The notes under the pieces are model-generated. The model searched no databases, had not been told where the DNA came from, and worked only from the letters and a program-made list of their open reading frames with translations. Made by a program: the position numbers and the translations under genes. From assembly GCA_947174495.1 (NCBI GenBank), contig CAMWJC010000013.1, positions 1 to 54,282 of the forward strand: a DNA stretch of 54,282 bases, in the 5' to 3' direction. Each line of letters begins with the position of its first letter. Position 1 is the first letter of the stretch. This stretch comes from an uncultured Lachnospiraceae bacterium. Lineage in GTDB: Bacteria; Bacillota; Clostridia; Lachnospirales; Lachnospiraceae. Positions 42,803-51,309 of the stretch are shown in pieces.

Positions 42803-43912
42803 ATGGCAAGTTTATCTTTAAAAAATATCTACAAGGTATATCCTAACGGATTTGAAGCAGTTAAAGACTTCAATCTGGAAATTAAGGATCAGGAATTCAT
42901 CATTTTTGTAGGTCCTTCCGGATGTGGTAAGTCTACAACACTTCGTATGATCGCAGGTCTGGAAGATATTTCTTCTGGCGAACTGAAGATTGGTGACAGA
43001 GTTGTTAACGATGTGGAACCGAAGGATAGAGATATCGCAATGGTATTCCAGAACTACGCTCTGTATCCTCATATGTCCGTATATGATAATATGGCTTTTG
43101 GTCTTAAGTTAAGAAAAGTACCGAAGGATGAAATCGACAAAATGGTTAAGGAAGCAGCAAAGATTCTTGACTTAACACCGCTTCTTGATCGTAAGCCGAA
43201 GGCTTTGTCAGGTGGTCAGAGACAGCGTGTTGCTATGGGTCGTGCAATCGTTCGTAATCCTAAGGTGTTCCTGATGGATGAGCCTCTTTCAAACTTGGAT
43301 GCAAAACTTCGTGTACAGATGCGTGTTGAGATTTCCAAGCTGCATCAGAGATTGGGAACAACCATCATCTATGTAACACATGACCAGACAGAGGCTATGA
43401 CACTGGGCGACAGAATCGTTGTTATGAAGGATGGCGTTGTTCAGCAGGTAGATACACCTCAGAACCTGTATGAGAAACCCGCTAATCTGTTTGTTGCAGG
43501 ATTTATGGGATCACCTCAGATGAACTTCCTTGATGCAGTTGTTGAGGTAAGCGGTGATGTAGCTAACTTGAAGATTGCCGGAAGCAGCATTCCTCTTCCT
43601 GCAGATAAGTCCAAGAAGCTTATTGATGGCGGTTACAACGGAAAGACTGTTACCTTTGGTATTCGTCCTGAAGATATCTATGATGCACCGGCGTACCTTG
43701 AGACAGCTAAGTGCAAATTTGAATCAACCATCAAAGTTTATGAGTTGCTTGGTGCCGAAGTTTACCTGTACTTTGATCTGGCTGAGTTCCCGCTCACTGC
43801 AAGAGTTGATTCACGTACAACTGCAAGACCTGGTGACACTGTTAAGTTTGCATTTGACGTTGAGAAGATTCATGTATTTGATAAAGAGACAGAGCAGGTT
43901 ATTACAAACTAG
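42803..43912 (+). CDS. Multi-sugar ABC transporter ATPase (MsmK/UgpC type)
   Basis: 369 residues; AAGGAGG before the ATG. Walker [11 protein letters not shown]-loop VFQNYALYP, signature LSGGQRQR, Walker [14 protein letters not shown]-loop VTHDQTEAM, then C-terminal regulatory OB domains ([13 protein letters not shown]) as in MalK. It powers CUT1 sugar importers. No permease or binding protein is adjacent, so it is an orphan ATPase that probably serves several transporters, as MsmK/MsmX do. Codon use is biased (TCT, GTT, CGT frequent) compared with neighbours, suggesting high expression. A perfect terminator follows. Confidence 0.95.
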   Translation: MASLSLKNIYKVYPNGFEAVKDFNLEIKDQEFIIFVGPSGCGKSTTLRMIAGLEDISSGELKIGDRVVNDVEPKDRDIAMVFQNYALYPHMSVYDNMAFGLKLRKVPKDEIDKMVKEAAKILDLTPLLDRKPKALSGGQRQRVAMGRAIVRNPKVFLMDEPLSNLDAKLRVQMRVEISKLHQRLGTTIIYVTHDQTEAMTLGDRIVVMKDGVVQQVDTPQNLYEKPANLFVAGFMGSPQMNFLDAVVEVSGDVANLKIAGSSIPLPADKSKKLIDGGYNGKTVTFGIRPEDIYDAPAYLETAKCKFESTIKVYELLGAEVYLYFDLAEFPLTARVDSRTTARPGDTVKFAFDVEKIHVFDKETEQVITN

Positions 43913-43920
43913 TCTGATAA

Positions 43921-43949
43921 GGGGGATGCAGATGCATCCCCCTTTTTTT
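43921..43949 (+). terminator. Terminator after msmK-like gene
   Basis: GGGGGATGCA (43921-43930) and TGCATCCCCC (43933-43942), then seven T. Confidence 0.9.
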
Positions 43950-43951
43950 GA

Positions 43952-44062
43952 CATAAGGGCGGCTCGCAAAGCGTGACGACCGTTGTCTCATAAGGGCGGC
44001 TCGCGAAGCGTGACGGCCGTTGTCTCATAAGGGCGGCTCGCAAAGCGTGACGTCCATTGTTA
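43952..44062. repeat. Three tandem 37-bp repeats
   Basis: Units start at 43952, 43989 and 44026, each beginning CATAAGGGCGGCTCGC and continuing AAGCGTGACG. They differ at a few positions (A/G in CGCA/GAAG; A, G or T in GACGNCC; the last unit diverges at its end). G+C-rich compared with surroundings. No unique spacers separate them. Located between the MsmK terminator and the CdaR-like regulator gene. Confidence 0.9.
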
Positions 44063-44105
44063 TGGGATAGAAAATTACTTGATAGCTGCGAAAGGACGTG
44101 AAAGG

Positions 44106-45185
44106 ATGATATCTACCCAGATACTGGAAAATTGTATTGAAGAACTGAGAACTATAACGAGAGTCAATCTTGCCGTTTTTGATTTGGAAGGAGCTGAAGT
44201 AGTATCAACATTTGAATGCAGTGATATATCATCAGATATATTAAGGGGATTTATTCAGTCGCCCGCAGACAGCCAGGTGATCGGTATGGATCATCTACTA
44301 AAAATTGTGGATGAGGGAGAATTGATTTATATTCTGGTGGCAAGAGGAAGTAATGATGAAGCATACATGGTGAGTAAAATTGCAGTCAGTCAGATCAGAC
44401 AGCTTATAACGGCATATAAGGAGCGTTTTGACCGAAATAATTTCTTTCAAAATCTTTTACTGGATAATCTTTTACTGGTCGATGTTTATAATCGTGCAAA
44501 GAAGCTTCATTTGGAAGTGTCTGTTCCCAGAGTTGTTTATATTGTTGAAACACAGCAAGGAAAGGATAATGCAGCATCAGAGTTGCTAAAAGGGATGTTC
44601 TCTTCGCAATCTGGTGATTTTGTTACTGCAGTAGATGAGAGCAGGGTGATACTGATTAAATCCCTGGATGAAGTAGATGGAGCGGAGAGGGTGGAACTGA
44701 CAGCGCAGACAATCGTTGATATGATGAGCACGGAAGCAATGCTGAATGTCAGAGTTGCTTATGGAACCATTGTTCAGGAGTTGAAGGATGTGTCAAAATC
44801 TTATAAAGAAGCAACAATGGCTCTGGATGTGGGAAAGATTTTTTATGTGGAGAAAAAAGTCAACTCATATGGTAGTCTTGGAATCGGACGACTGATTTAT
44901 CAGCTTCCGGTAAATCTCTGTCGTATTTTTATCAGCGAAGTTTTTGGGGACAGTGATCCAGGGGAATTCGATGAAGAGATTGTTTCTACAGTGAATAAGT
45001 TTTTTGAAAATAATTTAAATGTATCTGAGACATCAAGACAGCTTTTTGTACATAGAAATACATTAGTTTATCGGGTTGAAAAGCTTCAAAAAAGTACAGG
45101 ATTAGATGTCAGGACTTTTGATGATGCGCTTACCTTTAAAATTGCTATGATGGTATATAATTATATGAAATATCTGGATCAATAG
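44106..45185 (+). CDS. CdaR/PucR-type transcriptional regulator
   Basis: Start at ATG 44106 with AAAGGA nine bases upstream. 359 residues. N-terminal sensor of the CdaR type (ENCIEELRTITRVNLAVFD, MVSKIAVSQIRQLITAYKER), a GGDEF-like middle part without catalytic loop (RVAYGTIVQELKDVSKSYKEA), and the C-terminal PucR HTH_30: KFFENNLNVSETSRQLFVHR, NTLVYRVEKLQKSTGLDVR. Family members activate sugar-acid, purine or diol use. Next to the orphan sugar ATPase, so control of sugar transport is a reasonable guess. Its terminator seems to overlap the next gene's start. Confidence 0.9.
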   Translation: MISTQILENCIEELRTITRVNLAVFDLEGAEVVSTFECSDISSDILRGFIQSPADSQVIGMDHLLKIVDEGELIYILVARGSNDEAYMVSKIAVSQIRQLITAYKERFDRNNFFQNLLLDNLLLVDVYNRAKKLHLEVSVPRVVYIVETQQGKDNAASELLKGMFSSQSGDFVTAVDESRVILIKSLDEVDGAERVELTAQTIVDMMSTEAMLNVRVAYGTIVQELKDVSKSYKEATMALDVGKIFYVEKKVNSYGSLGIGRLIYQLPVNLCRIFISEVFGDSDPGEFDEEIVSTVNKFFENNLNVSETSRQLFVHRNTLVYRVEKLQKSTGLDVRTFDDALTFKIAMMVYNYMKYLDQ

Positions 45186-45202
45186 ATCATTTGAAAGTAA
45201 TG

Positions 45203-45257
45203 AACAACCTTATCACCGAATACAATAGAATTGTCAGGAGGGATAAGGTTGTTTTTA
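45203..45257 (+). promoter_or_regulatory. Hairpin enclosing the ribosome site and start codon of the DUF6128 gene
   Basis: AACAACCTTATC (45203-45214) and GATAAGGTTGTT (45242-45253) form a perfect 12-bp stem. The loop contains AGGAGG (45236-45241), the 3' arm contains the TTG start codon at 45249, and TTTT(A) follows the stem. An inner ACAAT/ATTGT pair is possible. It can work as the terminator of the CdaR-like gene and as a translation-blocking structure for the next. Confidence 0.7.
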
Positions 45258-46082
45258 TGTAATAAAAAAGTTGTGTATTTGTCCGTATACCGAGATGAAA
45301 AAAAAGGAGAAACGGCCGGTTTTATAAAATTTACGGAAAAACAAAAGGAATGTTGGATGGATATACAGGTAAAAAGGGGATTGTGCTTTGAAGAAAGCTA
45401 TACTCTTCTTTTTCTCATAGGAGAAGATGAGGTGGAAGTGGGAAGGCTTCCTGTACAAGCTGACGGAATTCATTTTAGCAGAAGTTTTCAAACAGACAAT
45501 GAAAAAATATTTCTTCAAGGAGAATGGTACGACAGCAGAAGGATCTGTCAAATTCTAATTCGAATAAGCGATGCATCCCGTATAGCGGCGTATCTGCCGG
45601 GAGCAGAGATAAGCATGAAGAAAGCAGAAGAAAAACTTAAAGCAGTGCAGGGGAATGAAAGAAAAGAGGAGGGGGCAGATTTCTATGCAGCAGGGATTGA
45701 GCAGGAATTTGAGGAAGTTTATTCCTTTGATAGTAAGTGGGATCAGCTTACCCATGAGTATCCCCAAATTCATCCGTTTGGAGATGAGAGGGTATTTATT
45801 TCCATAGAGCCGAAGGACTTCATAGTGCTTCGTGCTTCCTGTCAAAAGTTAGTAAACAATAGCTTTTTACTGCATGGATTTTACAATTACCGCTATCTGA
45901 TATTGGGTCCGGATAAAGAGATGGGAGACGGTGAAAGCGAATGCTTTTATCTGGGCGTTCCAGGAACTTATTTTGAGAGAGAAAAGATGGTGGCAGTTAT
46001 GTTTGGTTTTGAAGGGTTTGAGTGTGCGGGACCAGTGGAAATCGGTAAATTCGGGTTTTATATGAGGAGGGTAGAGTTGTAG
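45249..46082 (+). CDS. DUF6128 family protein
   Basis: Start chosen at TTG 45249, seven bases after a perfect AGGAGG; the frame is open upstream to 45231 but that would put the ribosome site inside the gene. 277 residues, cytoplasmic. N-terminal half is strand-rich (KKVVYLSVYRDEKKGETAGF), a Lys/Glu linker follows (~125-150), and the C-terminal third, with KWDQLTHEYPQIHPFGDE, NNSFLLHGFYNYRYLILG and FYLGVPGTYFEREKMVAVMF, is the conserved DUF6128 domain of Lachnospiraceae. Function unknown. Confidence 0.75.
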   Translation: MFLCNKKVVYLSVYRDEKKGETAGFIKFTEKQKECWMDIQVKRGLCFEESYTLLFLIGEDEVEVGRLPVQADGIHFSRSFQTDNEKIFLQGEWYDSRRICQILIRISDASRIAAYLPGAEISMKKAEEKLKAVQGNERKEEGADFYAAGIEQEFEEVYSFDSKWDQLTHEYPQIHPFGDERVFISIEPKDFIVLRASCQKLVNNSFLLHGFYNYRYLILGPDKEMGDGESECFYLGVPGTYFEREKMVAVMFGFEGFECAGPVEIGKFGFYMRRVEL

Positions 46083-46111
46083 GCACTTTTACAGGTTTTA
46101 CATACGTGTAC

Positions 46112-46150
46112 CTTAACTAAAATGCCGCCAAGGAGGTGGCAGGTTAGGGT
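46112..46150 (+). other. Stem-loop before the LacI-GGDEF gene
   Basis: TGCCGCC-aagga-GGTGGCA, extended by CCTTAAC/GTTAGGG outside. No T tract. It lies 70 bases upstream of the next ATG and could be the terminator of the DUF6128 gene or part of the next gene's leader. Confidence 0.4.
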
Positions 46151-46219
46151 TGCGGTGAAATGTGTTCAAGCTTATAATAATAAACATAAAAGGGGAATGC
46201 AGGGAGAGGGTTACAGACG

Positions 46220-48151
46220 ATGAAAATAGCTGTATTGGTGGCCGGAATAAGATTTGACAGTCAGCGAAGAATTTTAAGAGGTATTACGGAGAGGGCAGCG
46301 GAAGATGGAGCAAATGTTTACATCTTCACTTGCGATTCATGGTCATATTCCACGACTTATCACAATAAAGGGGAGACAGCAATTTTTGATTTGCCTGATT
46401 ATGGTGATTACGATGGAATTATTTTGCATGGAGATACAATCAGTGATAGTGAGGCCGTAAAGAACATGATCCGCTCCATACGAAAGTCGGGTGTTCCCTG
46501 CGTCAGCTTAAATGTGAAGCATGAGGGTATGTTTTACCTCGGAATGGAGAATGCCAATGGAATTACGAAGATAGTTAACCATTTGGTAAAAGTTCATGGA
46601 GCGAAGAGACTTGCATTTATCTCCGGGCCAAAAGGAAATGCGGATGCAACGGGGCGGTTAAAGGCGTTCAAAAGTGCAATGGCGGAGAATAAGCTGTCGG
46701 TTCCCAGAGAGTACATTTATTATGGTGATTATCATCCGGAGAGCGGAAAAGCAGCTGTCATTAAGTTTAGTGAGTCAAAACTTGAATTTCCGGATGCCAT
46801 TGTAGCGGCCAATGATGAAATGGCAGTAGGTGCTTTTTATGAACTGGAACAGAGGGGATATGAAGTACCGGGCAATATATTGCTTACAGGATATGATTAT
46901 GCCATTTCTGGACGGAACCATTATCCTCAGATTACCAGTGTGGAAAGACCCGAAATAGAATTAGGCAGACGTGCGTATGACATGTTGAAGGATTTCATTG
47001 CCGGCAAGACCATAGAAGAAGGGGATCTCCTCTGTACGCCGGTATTTTCCGAGAGCTGTGGTTGTGAAAAGAGGGATAGAGAGGATAGTACAGAGATCAG
47101 AAGACGATATGTAAAGGAGAGAATCCATCTTACAACTTATTCGGAAATCGTTAAATCCTCGTCAGTTAATTTTACGGGTGCAATGACCTTTGAAAATATT
47201 TTGGAAAAGATTCGGAAATACGTGGAAATGATGGAGATAGAGGAGTTTTATCTCTGTATGTGTGTAGTGAATGAATATTATGGAGAAGAGCCGTTCCCCA
47301 AGGTCGGGGTGAAAGGTGGCACACCGAATATGACAGGGTATGCACCGGAGATATGCGTTCCCATTGTTTACAGAGACGGGTGTTTCTCGCAACATGGCAG
47401 GTTTTCATCAAAAGAATTGCTGCCCCGGGAATATACGAAGGATGCATACGGAAGATATTATACGGTGATACCGATTCACTATCAGGAAAGAAGTTACGGA
47501 TATTGCGTTCTTGGGAACAGTCGTTTGATGATGGACAGTGAGCTGTTTCATATTTTCATTATGAACATTAATAATGCGCTTGAGAATTTAAGAAAGCAGA
47601 ACATGCTGAACGCAATGGTAGAGCGTCTGAACAGAATGTGGGTATATGATACCCTTACGGGAATCTTTAACAGAGCCGGATTTTTTAAATTTGCCCCGAA
47701 TATTATTGATGAAGCGCTTCGCAAGGGAAATGATCTGTTTGTCTTTTTCCTGGATTTGGATGGGCTGAAAGTTGTAAATGATAAATATGGACATGATGAG
47801 GGAGATGCTTTCATTAAGGCAATGGCCGATGTACTCAGCCGGGTTCATCGACATGGAGAACTCCTGATGCGCTACGGCGGTGATGAATTTGTGGTTTTAG
47901 CACAGGGATACAGTCGGGAAGATGCGGAAAATTACATAAAAAAGGTTCGAGAAGGGATTGCGGAATATAATCGGATCTCAGAGCATCCGTATACTCTGGA
48001 GGCGAGTATGGGATATTCTATCATGGCGCCGGTGGAAAACCTGGACCTGGAAGCATTTATTGAAACTGCGGATCAGGAAATGTATAAGGACAAAAATGAA
48101 AAGAAGCGCAAAAAATTAGAAGCCGAAAAGATGAAAGAAAATAGACCGTGA
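46220..48151 (+). CDS. Cytoplasmic LacI-type sugar-binding sensor fused to a GGDEF domain
   Basis: 643 residues; GGGAGAGGG lies before the ATG. Residues 1-275 are a periplasmic-binding-fold domain of the LacI/GalR kind (KIAVLVAGIRFDSQRRILRG, DGIILHGDTISD, PDAIVAANDEMAVGAFYEL, GYDYAISGRNHYPQITSV) but with neither HTH nor signal peptide. Residues ~290-465 look GAF-like. Residues ~475-620 are GGDEF: TLTGIFNRAGFF, LDLDGLKVVNDKYGHDEGD and RYGGDEFVVLA. The inhibitory site reads RHGE, not RxxD. It should make c-di-GMP in response to an intracellular sugar or similar ligand. Its last codons overlap the 3' end of the convergent SRP RNA gene. Confidence 0.9.
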   Translation: MKIAVLVAGIRFDSQRRILRGITERAAEDGANVYIFTCDSWSYSTTYHNKGETAIFDLPDYGDYDGIILHGDTISDSEAVKNMIRSIRKSGVPCVSLNVKHEGMFYLGMENANGITKIVNHLVKVHGAKRLAFISGPKGNADATGRLKAFKSAMAENKLSVPREYIYYGDYHPESGKAAVIKFSESKLEFPDAIVAANDEMAVGAFYELEQRGYEVPGNILLTGYDYAISGRNHYPQITSVERPEIELGRRAYDMLKDFIAGKTIEEGDLLCTPVFSESCGCEKRDREDSTEIRRRYVKERIHLTTYSEIVKSSSVNFTGAMTFENILEKIRKYVEMMEIEEFYLCMCVVNEYYGEEPFPKVGVKGGTPNMTGYAPEICVPIVYRDGCFSQHGRFSSKELLPREYTKDAYGRYYTVIPIHYQERSYGYCVLGNSRLMMDSELFHIFIMNINNALENLRKQNMLNAMVERLNRMWVYDTLTGIFNRAGFFKFAPNIIDEALRKGNDLFVFFLDLDGLKVVNDKYGHDEGDAFIKAMADVLSRVHRHGELLMRYGGDEFVVLAQGYSREDAENYIKKVREGIAEYNRISEHPYTLEASMGYSIMAPVENLDLEAFIETADQEMYKDKNEKKRKKLEAEKMKENRP

Positions 48152-48396
48152 TCTTTATCCACAGGGAAACTGCCATGCGTTACCTGTACAGTTAACTAAG
48201 ACCAGGCACCCTTACGGCACATGGAAAATTCCGCTTAGTGCTGCTTTGTTCCCAACCTGACACGGTTCGCAGATTTCCATTGCGTAAGACCCAATCGTCA
48301 AACGCCACTTATACAGGGCGGCCATGACAGCTTCCCTGTATACAAAGCTGCACGGTCTGTTTCGAGGTTCTGGTCTTTGAAAACCGAAAATACCTT
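48136..48396 (-). ncRNA. ffs: Signal recognition particle RNA, large Gram-positive type
   Basis: On the minus strand, the conserved domain IV reads GTCAGGTTGGGAACAAAGCA then GCACTAAGC, followed by TGTGCCGTAAGGGTGCCTGG. The helix 5 arms pair over a long distance: ACCGTG near 48350 with CACGGT at 48149-48144, and ACAGGGAAGCTGTCATG with CATGGCAGTTTCCCTGT. The 5' part (GGTCT..., ~48395-48340) supplies the Alu-type domain, giving about 260 nt. It ends in TATTTTCTTTC, which lies inside the last codons of the convergent LacI-GGDEF gene. SRP RNA with Ffh targets membrane proteins. tadA nearby recalls the tadA-scr neighbourhood of Bacillus. Confidence 0.92.
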
Positions 48397-48401
48397 CTTG
48401 T

Positions 48402-48430
48402 AGTATAGGGGCTTTTGGAGTGTTTGTCAA
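48402..48430 (-). promoter_or_regulatory. SRP RNA promoter
   Basis: On the minus strand TTGACA (48430-48425), 17-base spacer, TATACT (48407-48402). Near-consensus, as expected for a strong stable-RNA promoter. Confidence 0.85.
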
Positions 48431-48472
48431 CCGAAAGAAAAGAGACTTTGGCGGCGGTTTTGACAGGAGGTA

Positions 48473-49207
48473 ATGAGTTTGCTGATACTGGGATTAAATA
48501 AGACAACTTTGTTGGATTATCCGGGATGCGTTGCGGCCACTGTTTTTACGGGAGGCTGTAATTTCAGATGTCCCTTTTGTCAGAACAGCGGGCTGGTATT
48601 AGAACCTTTTGTGGAGGATTCCGCAAAAGGGGTCATTTCGGAGGAGGAGATTCTGACATTTTTAAAAAAGAGAAAGAATGTCCTCAAAGGAGTTTGTATA
48701 ACCGGAGGAGAGCCCACGCTTCAGGCGGATCTTCCGGATTTTCTCGACCGGATCAGGAAAATAGGATACCGGGTGAAGTTAGATACAAACGGCTATCAGC
48801 CGGAAGTTTTGAAAGAGCTTTTGACAGAAGGACTTCTTGATTATGTTGCTATGGATATTAAGAATTGTCCTGATAAATATGAAAAAACAGCGGGATTAGA
48901 CTGTGCGGATACAGGAATAAACCTTGAGAGAATTAATAAATCCATTGAGTTGCTGGTTGGCGGGAATATTGAATATGAATTCCGCACCACAGTGGTAAAA
49001 GAGCTCCATACGCTTGATGATATGGTTCGGATCGGGGAGTGGATCAGAGGCGCACGTGCTTATTTTTTACAGAAATTTCAGGATAACGGAAACAATATTT
49101 GTGAGGGATACCATGAACCGGACGAAGGGACCATGCGAAAAATGCAGCGTGAGCTTTCCATGATTCCGGGACTGGAAAGAAGGGTTCACCTGCGGGGAAT
49201 GGAATAG
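48473..49207 (+). CDS. Anaerobic ribonucleotide reductase activating protein-like radical SAM enzyme
   Basis: 244 residues; AGGAGG directly before the ATG. Radical SAM motif FTGGCNFRCPFCQN (CxxxCxxC), TGGEPTLQADL for SAM binding, LDTNGYQPEVL, YVAMDIKN. The order and length match NrdG-type activators of the TIGR02495 group, which generate the glycyl radical on NrdD under anaerobic conditions; glycyl-radical activases for other enzymes look alike. nrdD is not in the window. tadA follows after two bases, so they form an operon. Confidence 0.9.
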   Translation: MSLLILGLNKTTLLDYPGCVAATVFTGGCNFRCPFCQNSGLVLEPFVEDSAKGVISEEEILTFLKKRKNVLKGVCITGGEPTLQADLPDFLDRIRKIGYRVKLDTNGYQPEVLKELLTEGLLDYVAMDIKNCPDKYEKTAGLDCADTGINLERINKSIELLVGGNIEYEFRTTVVKELHTLDDMVRIGEWIRGARAYFLQKFQDNGNNICEGYHEPDEGTMRKMQRELSMIPGLERRVHLRGME

Positions 49208-49209
49208 AG

Positions 49210-49728
49210 ATGGATACGATGATTGTAGATCGGGAAAAGTACATGAAAGAGGCGATTCGGCAGGCTAAAAAAGCCTATGCGTTGGGGGAGGTTCCCATAG
49301 GCTGTGTAATCGTCTATGAAGGGAAAATTATTGGGAGAGGATATAACCGCAGAAATACAGACAAAAATACTCTTGCCCATGCGGAAATTACAGCAATTAA
49401 TAAAGCTAGCAAAAAGATTGGAGATTGGCGGCTGGAGGGTTGTACGCTCTATGTGACGCTGGAGCCTTGTCAGATGTGTGCGGGAGCGATTGTACAGGCA
49501 AGAATTGATGAGGTAGTGATGGGAAGTATGAATCCCAAAGCGGGATGCGGCGGTTCAATCTTAAATATTCTGGAGATGCCGGAATTTAATCATCAGGTAC
49601 GGGTTGTTCGCGGAGTCCTGGAAGAGGAGTGTTCACAAATGCTCACCCGTTTTTTTAAAGAACTGCGGGTGCGCAATAAGATAGAAAAGGAAGAAAGAAA
49701 ACGAATAGCAGAAAATCAGGATGAGTAA
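49210..49728 (+). CDS. tadA: tRNA-specific adenosine deaminase
   Basis: 172 residues, with a second possible ATG at 49219. Converts A34 to inosine in tRNA-Arg(ACG). Zinc/active site: HAEITAI (His and catalytic Glu) and LEPCQMCAGAI (PCxxC). Other family segments: GEVPIGCVIVYEGKIIGRGYNRR and GSMNPKAGCGGSILNIL. The lysine/glutamate-rich tail is a little longer than in E. coli. Two bases after the nrdG-like gene and followed by a bidirectional terminator. Confidence 0.96.
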   Translation: MDTMIVDREKYMKEAIRQAKKAYALGEVPIGCVIVYEGKIIGRGYNRRNTDKNTLAHAEITAINKASKKIGDWRLEGCTLYVTLEPCQMCAGAIVQARIDEVVMGSMNPKAGCGGSILNILEMPEFNHQVRVVRGVLEEECSQMLTRFFKELRVRNKIEKEERKRIAENQDE

Positions 49729-49756
49729 GAAATTGCTTGTATATAGTAAGATACCC

Positions 49757-49784
49757 AGAGTTGGCCGTCAGGCCAACTCTTTTT
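49757..49784. terminator. Bidirectional terminator between tadA and the MATE gene
   Basis: AGAGTTGGCC (49757-49766) and GGCCAACTCT (49771-49780) with loop GTCA, then TTTT. Confidence 0.85.
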
Positions 49785-51180
49785 ACGTATCAACAATATT
49801 TTGTATCCATGTACCGCTTCGAACCATGAAAAATCCGATAGCGACTTTGATGATTTCTGTGAACTGGACAAGGAAGAACACCAGTTGGATAGATAATAAG
49901 GTATGGTTCGCAAGGACATAGGCAAAAGGAATGATAAGAACCCATGTGTATACACTGTCAAAAAGAAAGGTGATTCCGGTTTTTCCGCCGGAACGGAGCG
50001 TAAAGTAAGTACAATGTGAAAATGCGCACAGGGGCATAACCAGCGCAGAAATCAGGATAAAAGTTCTAGCCAGTTCTTTGATGCTTTCCTCGGTTTTGTA
50101 AATGGCTGGGAAATATCTTCCCACCAGAATCATAAATGCAGCTACGACAGCGCAGCATCCCACGCTGAAAAAAATCATCTTGTTGTCAGCATCTTTGGCT
50201 TCTTCTATTTTACCGGCGCCCAGAAGTTGGCCCACCACGATAGAGATACAGCCCCCTAACTGGATATAAACAATATTAAAAAGGTTAGTGATTGTGGAAG
50301 AGATATTTTGTGCTGCGACCACCTCAAGCCCACGTACGGCATAACACTGCGAAATCACCGCCATGCCGGAAGCCCAGAGCATTTCATTCAGCATAAGAGG
50401 GGTTCCCTTAATAAAGATTCCCTTAAAAATATGACGGGGAATCAGAGGACTTTTGTATGCCCCCACGATGTATGGATTCTCTGTTTTATGCATGTGTGTC
50501 CATATAACAACAATGCTACATTCGATAAAACGGGCAGCCACCGTTGCAATGGCAGCGCCTGAAACACCCATAGCCGGAATCGAATCTCCTATTCCGAAGA
50601 TGAGAGCATAGTCCAGAATCAGATTAGTGACTACGGCAATGATCCCTGCCAGCATGGGAACAAAAGTCTGCCCGGTTTCGCGGATAGAACTAATGTAGGT
50701 CTGAGTAAGAGCGAAAGGCACGAGACCAATCATCATGATTGCAAGGTATTCTTTACCATAATTTAAGGCGAGAGTGATATCGCCTACGCTTCCTGTATCA
50801 TTCAGGTACAGAGAAATAAGCTGTGTATTGCAGAACCCAAAGAGGCAAAGCGCTATGCCGGAAAGAAGAGCGCTTGCATACATCTTAAAACGGAAGGCAT
50901 ACTTCTGGCCCTCGTAATCACCCTTTCCATAAAATTGTGTACCAAAAATTCCGGCACCGGAAACACCGCCGAAAATACAGATATTGAATACAAATATTAA
51001 TTGATTAACGATAGCAACACCGGACATTTGTTCAGTACCGATCTGTCCTACCATAATATTATCCAGAAAACTTACAAAACTGGTAATTGCATTTTGGATG
51101 ATCATGGGAACTGCCAGACAAAGTACGTGATGGTAAAATTGTTTGTCACCGATAAATGTTGATTTGAATTTTTGCCACAT
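49783..51180 (-). CDS. MATE family efflux transporter
   Basis: Start at the minus-strand ATG 51180 (MWQKFKSTFIGDKQF), with GGGAGA nine bases upstream; the frame is open to 51228 without a site. 465 residues, twelve hydrophobic segments in two homologous halves: LAVPMIIQNAITSFVSFLDN and GTPLMLNEMLWASGMAVISQ begin the halves, and VGQIGTEQMSGVAIVNQ follows the first. Na+- or H+-coupled drug or metabolite export. Substrate unknown. Monocistronic. Confidence 0.93.
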   Translation of the reverse strand: MWQKFKSTFIGDKQFYHHVLCLAVPMIIQNAITSFVSFLDNIMVGQIGTEQMSGVAIVNQLIFVFNICIFGGVSGAGIFGTQFYGKGDYEGQKYAFRFKMYASALLSGIALCLFGFCNTQLISLYLNDTGSVGDITLALNYGKEYLAIMMIGLVPFALTQTYISSIRETGQTFVPMLAGIIAVVTNLILDYALIFGIGDSIPAMGVSGAAIATVAARFIECSIVVIWTHMHKTENPYIVGAYKSPLIPRHIFKGIFIKGTPLMLNEMLWASGMAVISQCYAVRGLEVVAAQNISSTITNLFNIVYIQLGGCISIVVGQLLGAGKIEEAKDADNKMIFFSVGCCAVVAAFMILVGRYFPAIYKTEESIKELARTFILISALVMPLCAFSHCTYFTLRSGGKTGITFLFDSVYTWVLIIPFAYVLANHTLLSIQLVFFLVQFTEIIKVAIGFFMVRSGTWIQNIVDT

Positions 51181-51309
51181 TATGATTAATCTCCCTGTAT
51201 GTAAAAACCGGACGTATAACTGCGCCACTGCCAGTCAGAATATTGTAATCAATCCGTATAGGAAAGTCAATGTGTATTTTTCTGGCTGTATTTACCGGCT
51301 GTTTGCTGC

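Noticed and set aside
43952..44062. The three 37-bp repeats as a mini CRISPR array
   Set aside because: Units are directly abutting with no unique spacers, and no cas gene is in the window.
46112..46150. Stem-loop before the LacI-GGDEF gene as a c-di-GMP riboswitch
   Set aside because: The conserved core of c-di-GMP-I or -II riboswitches is not present; only a single simple stem is seen.
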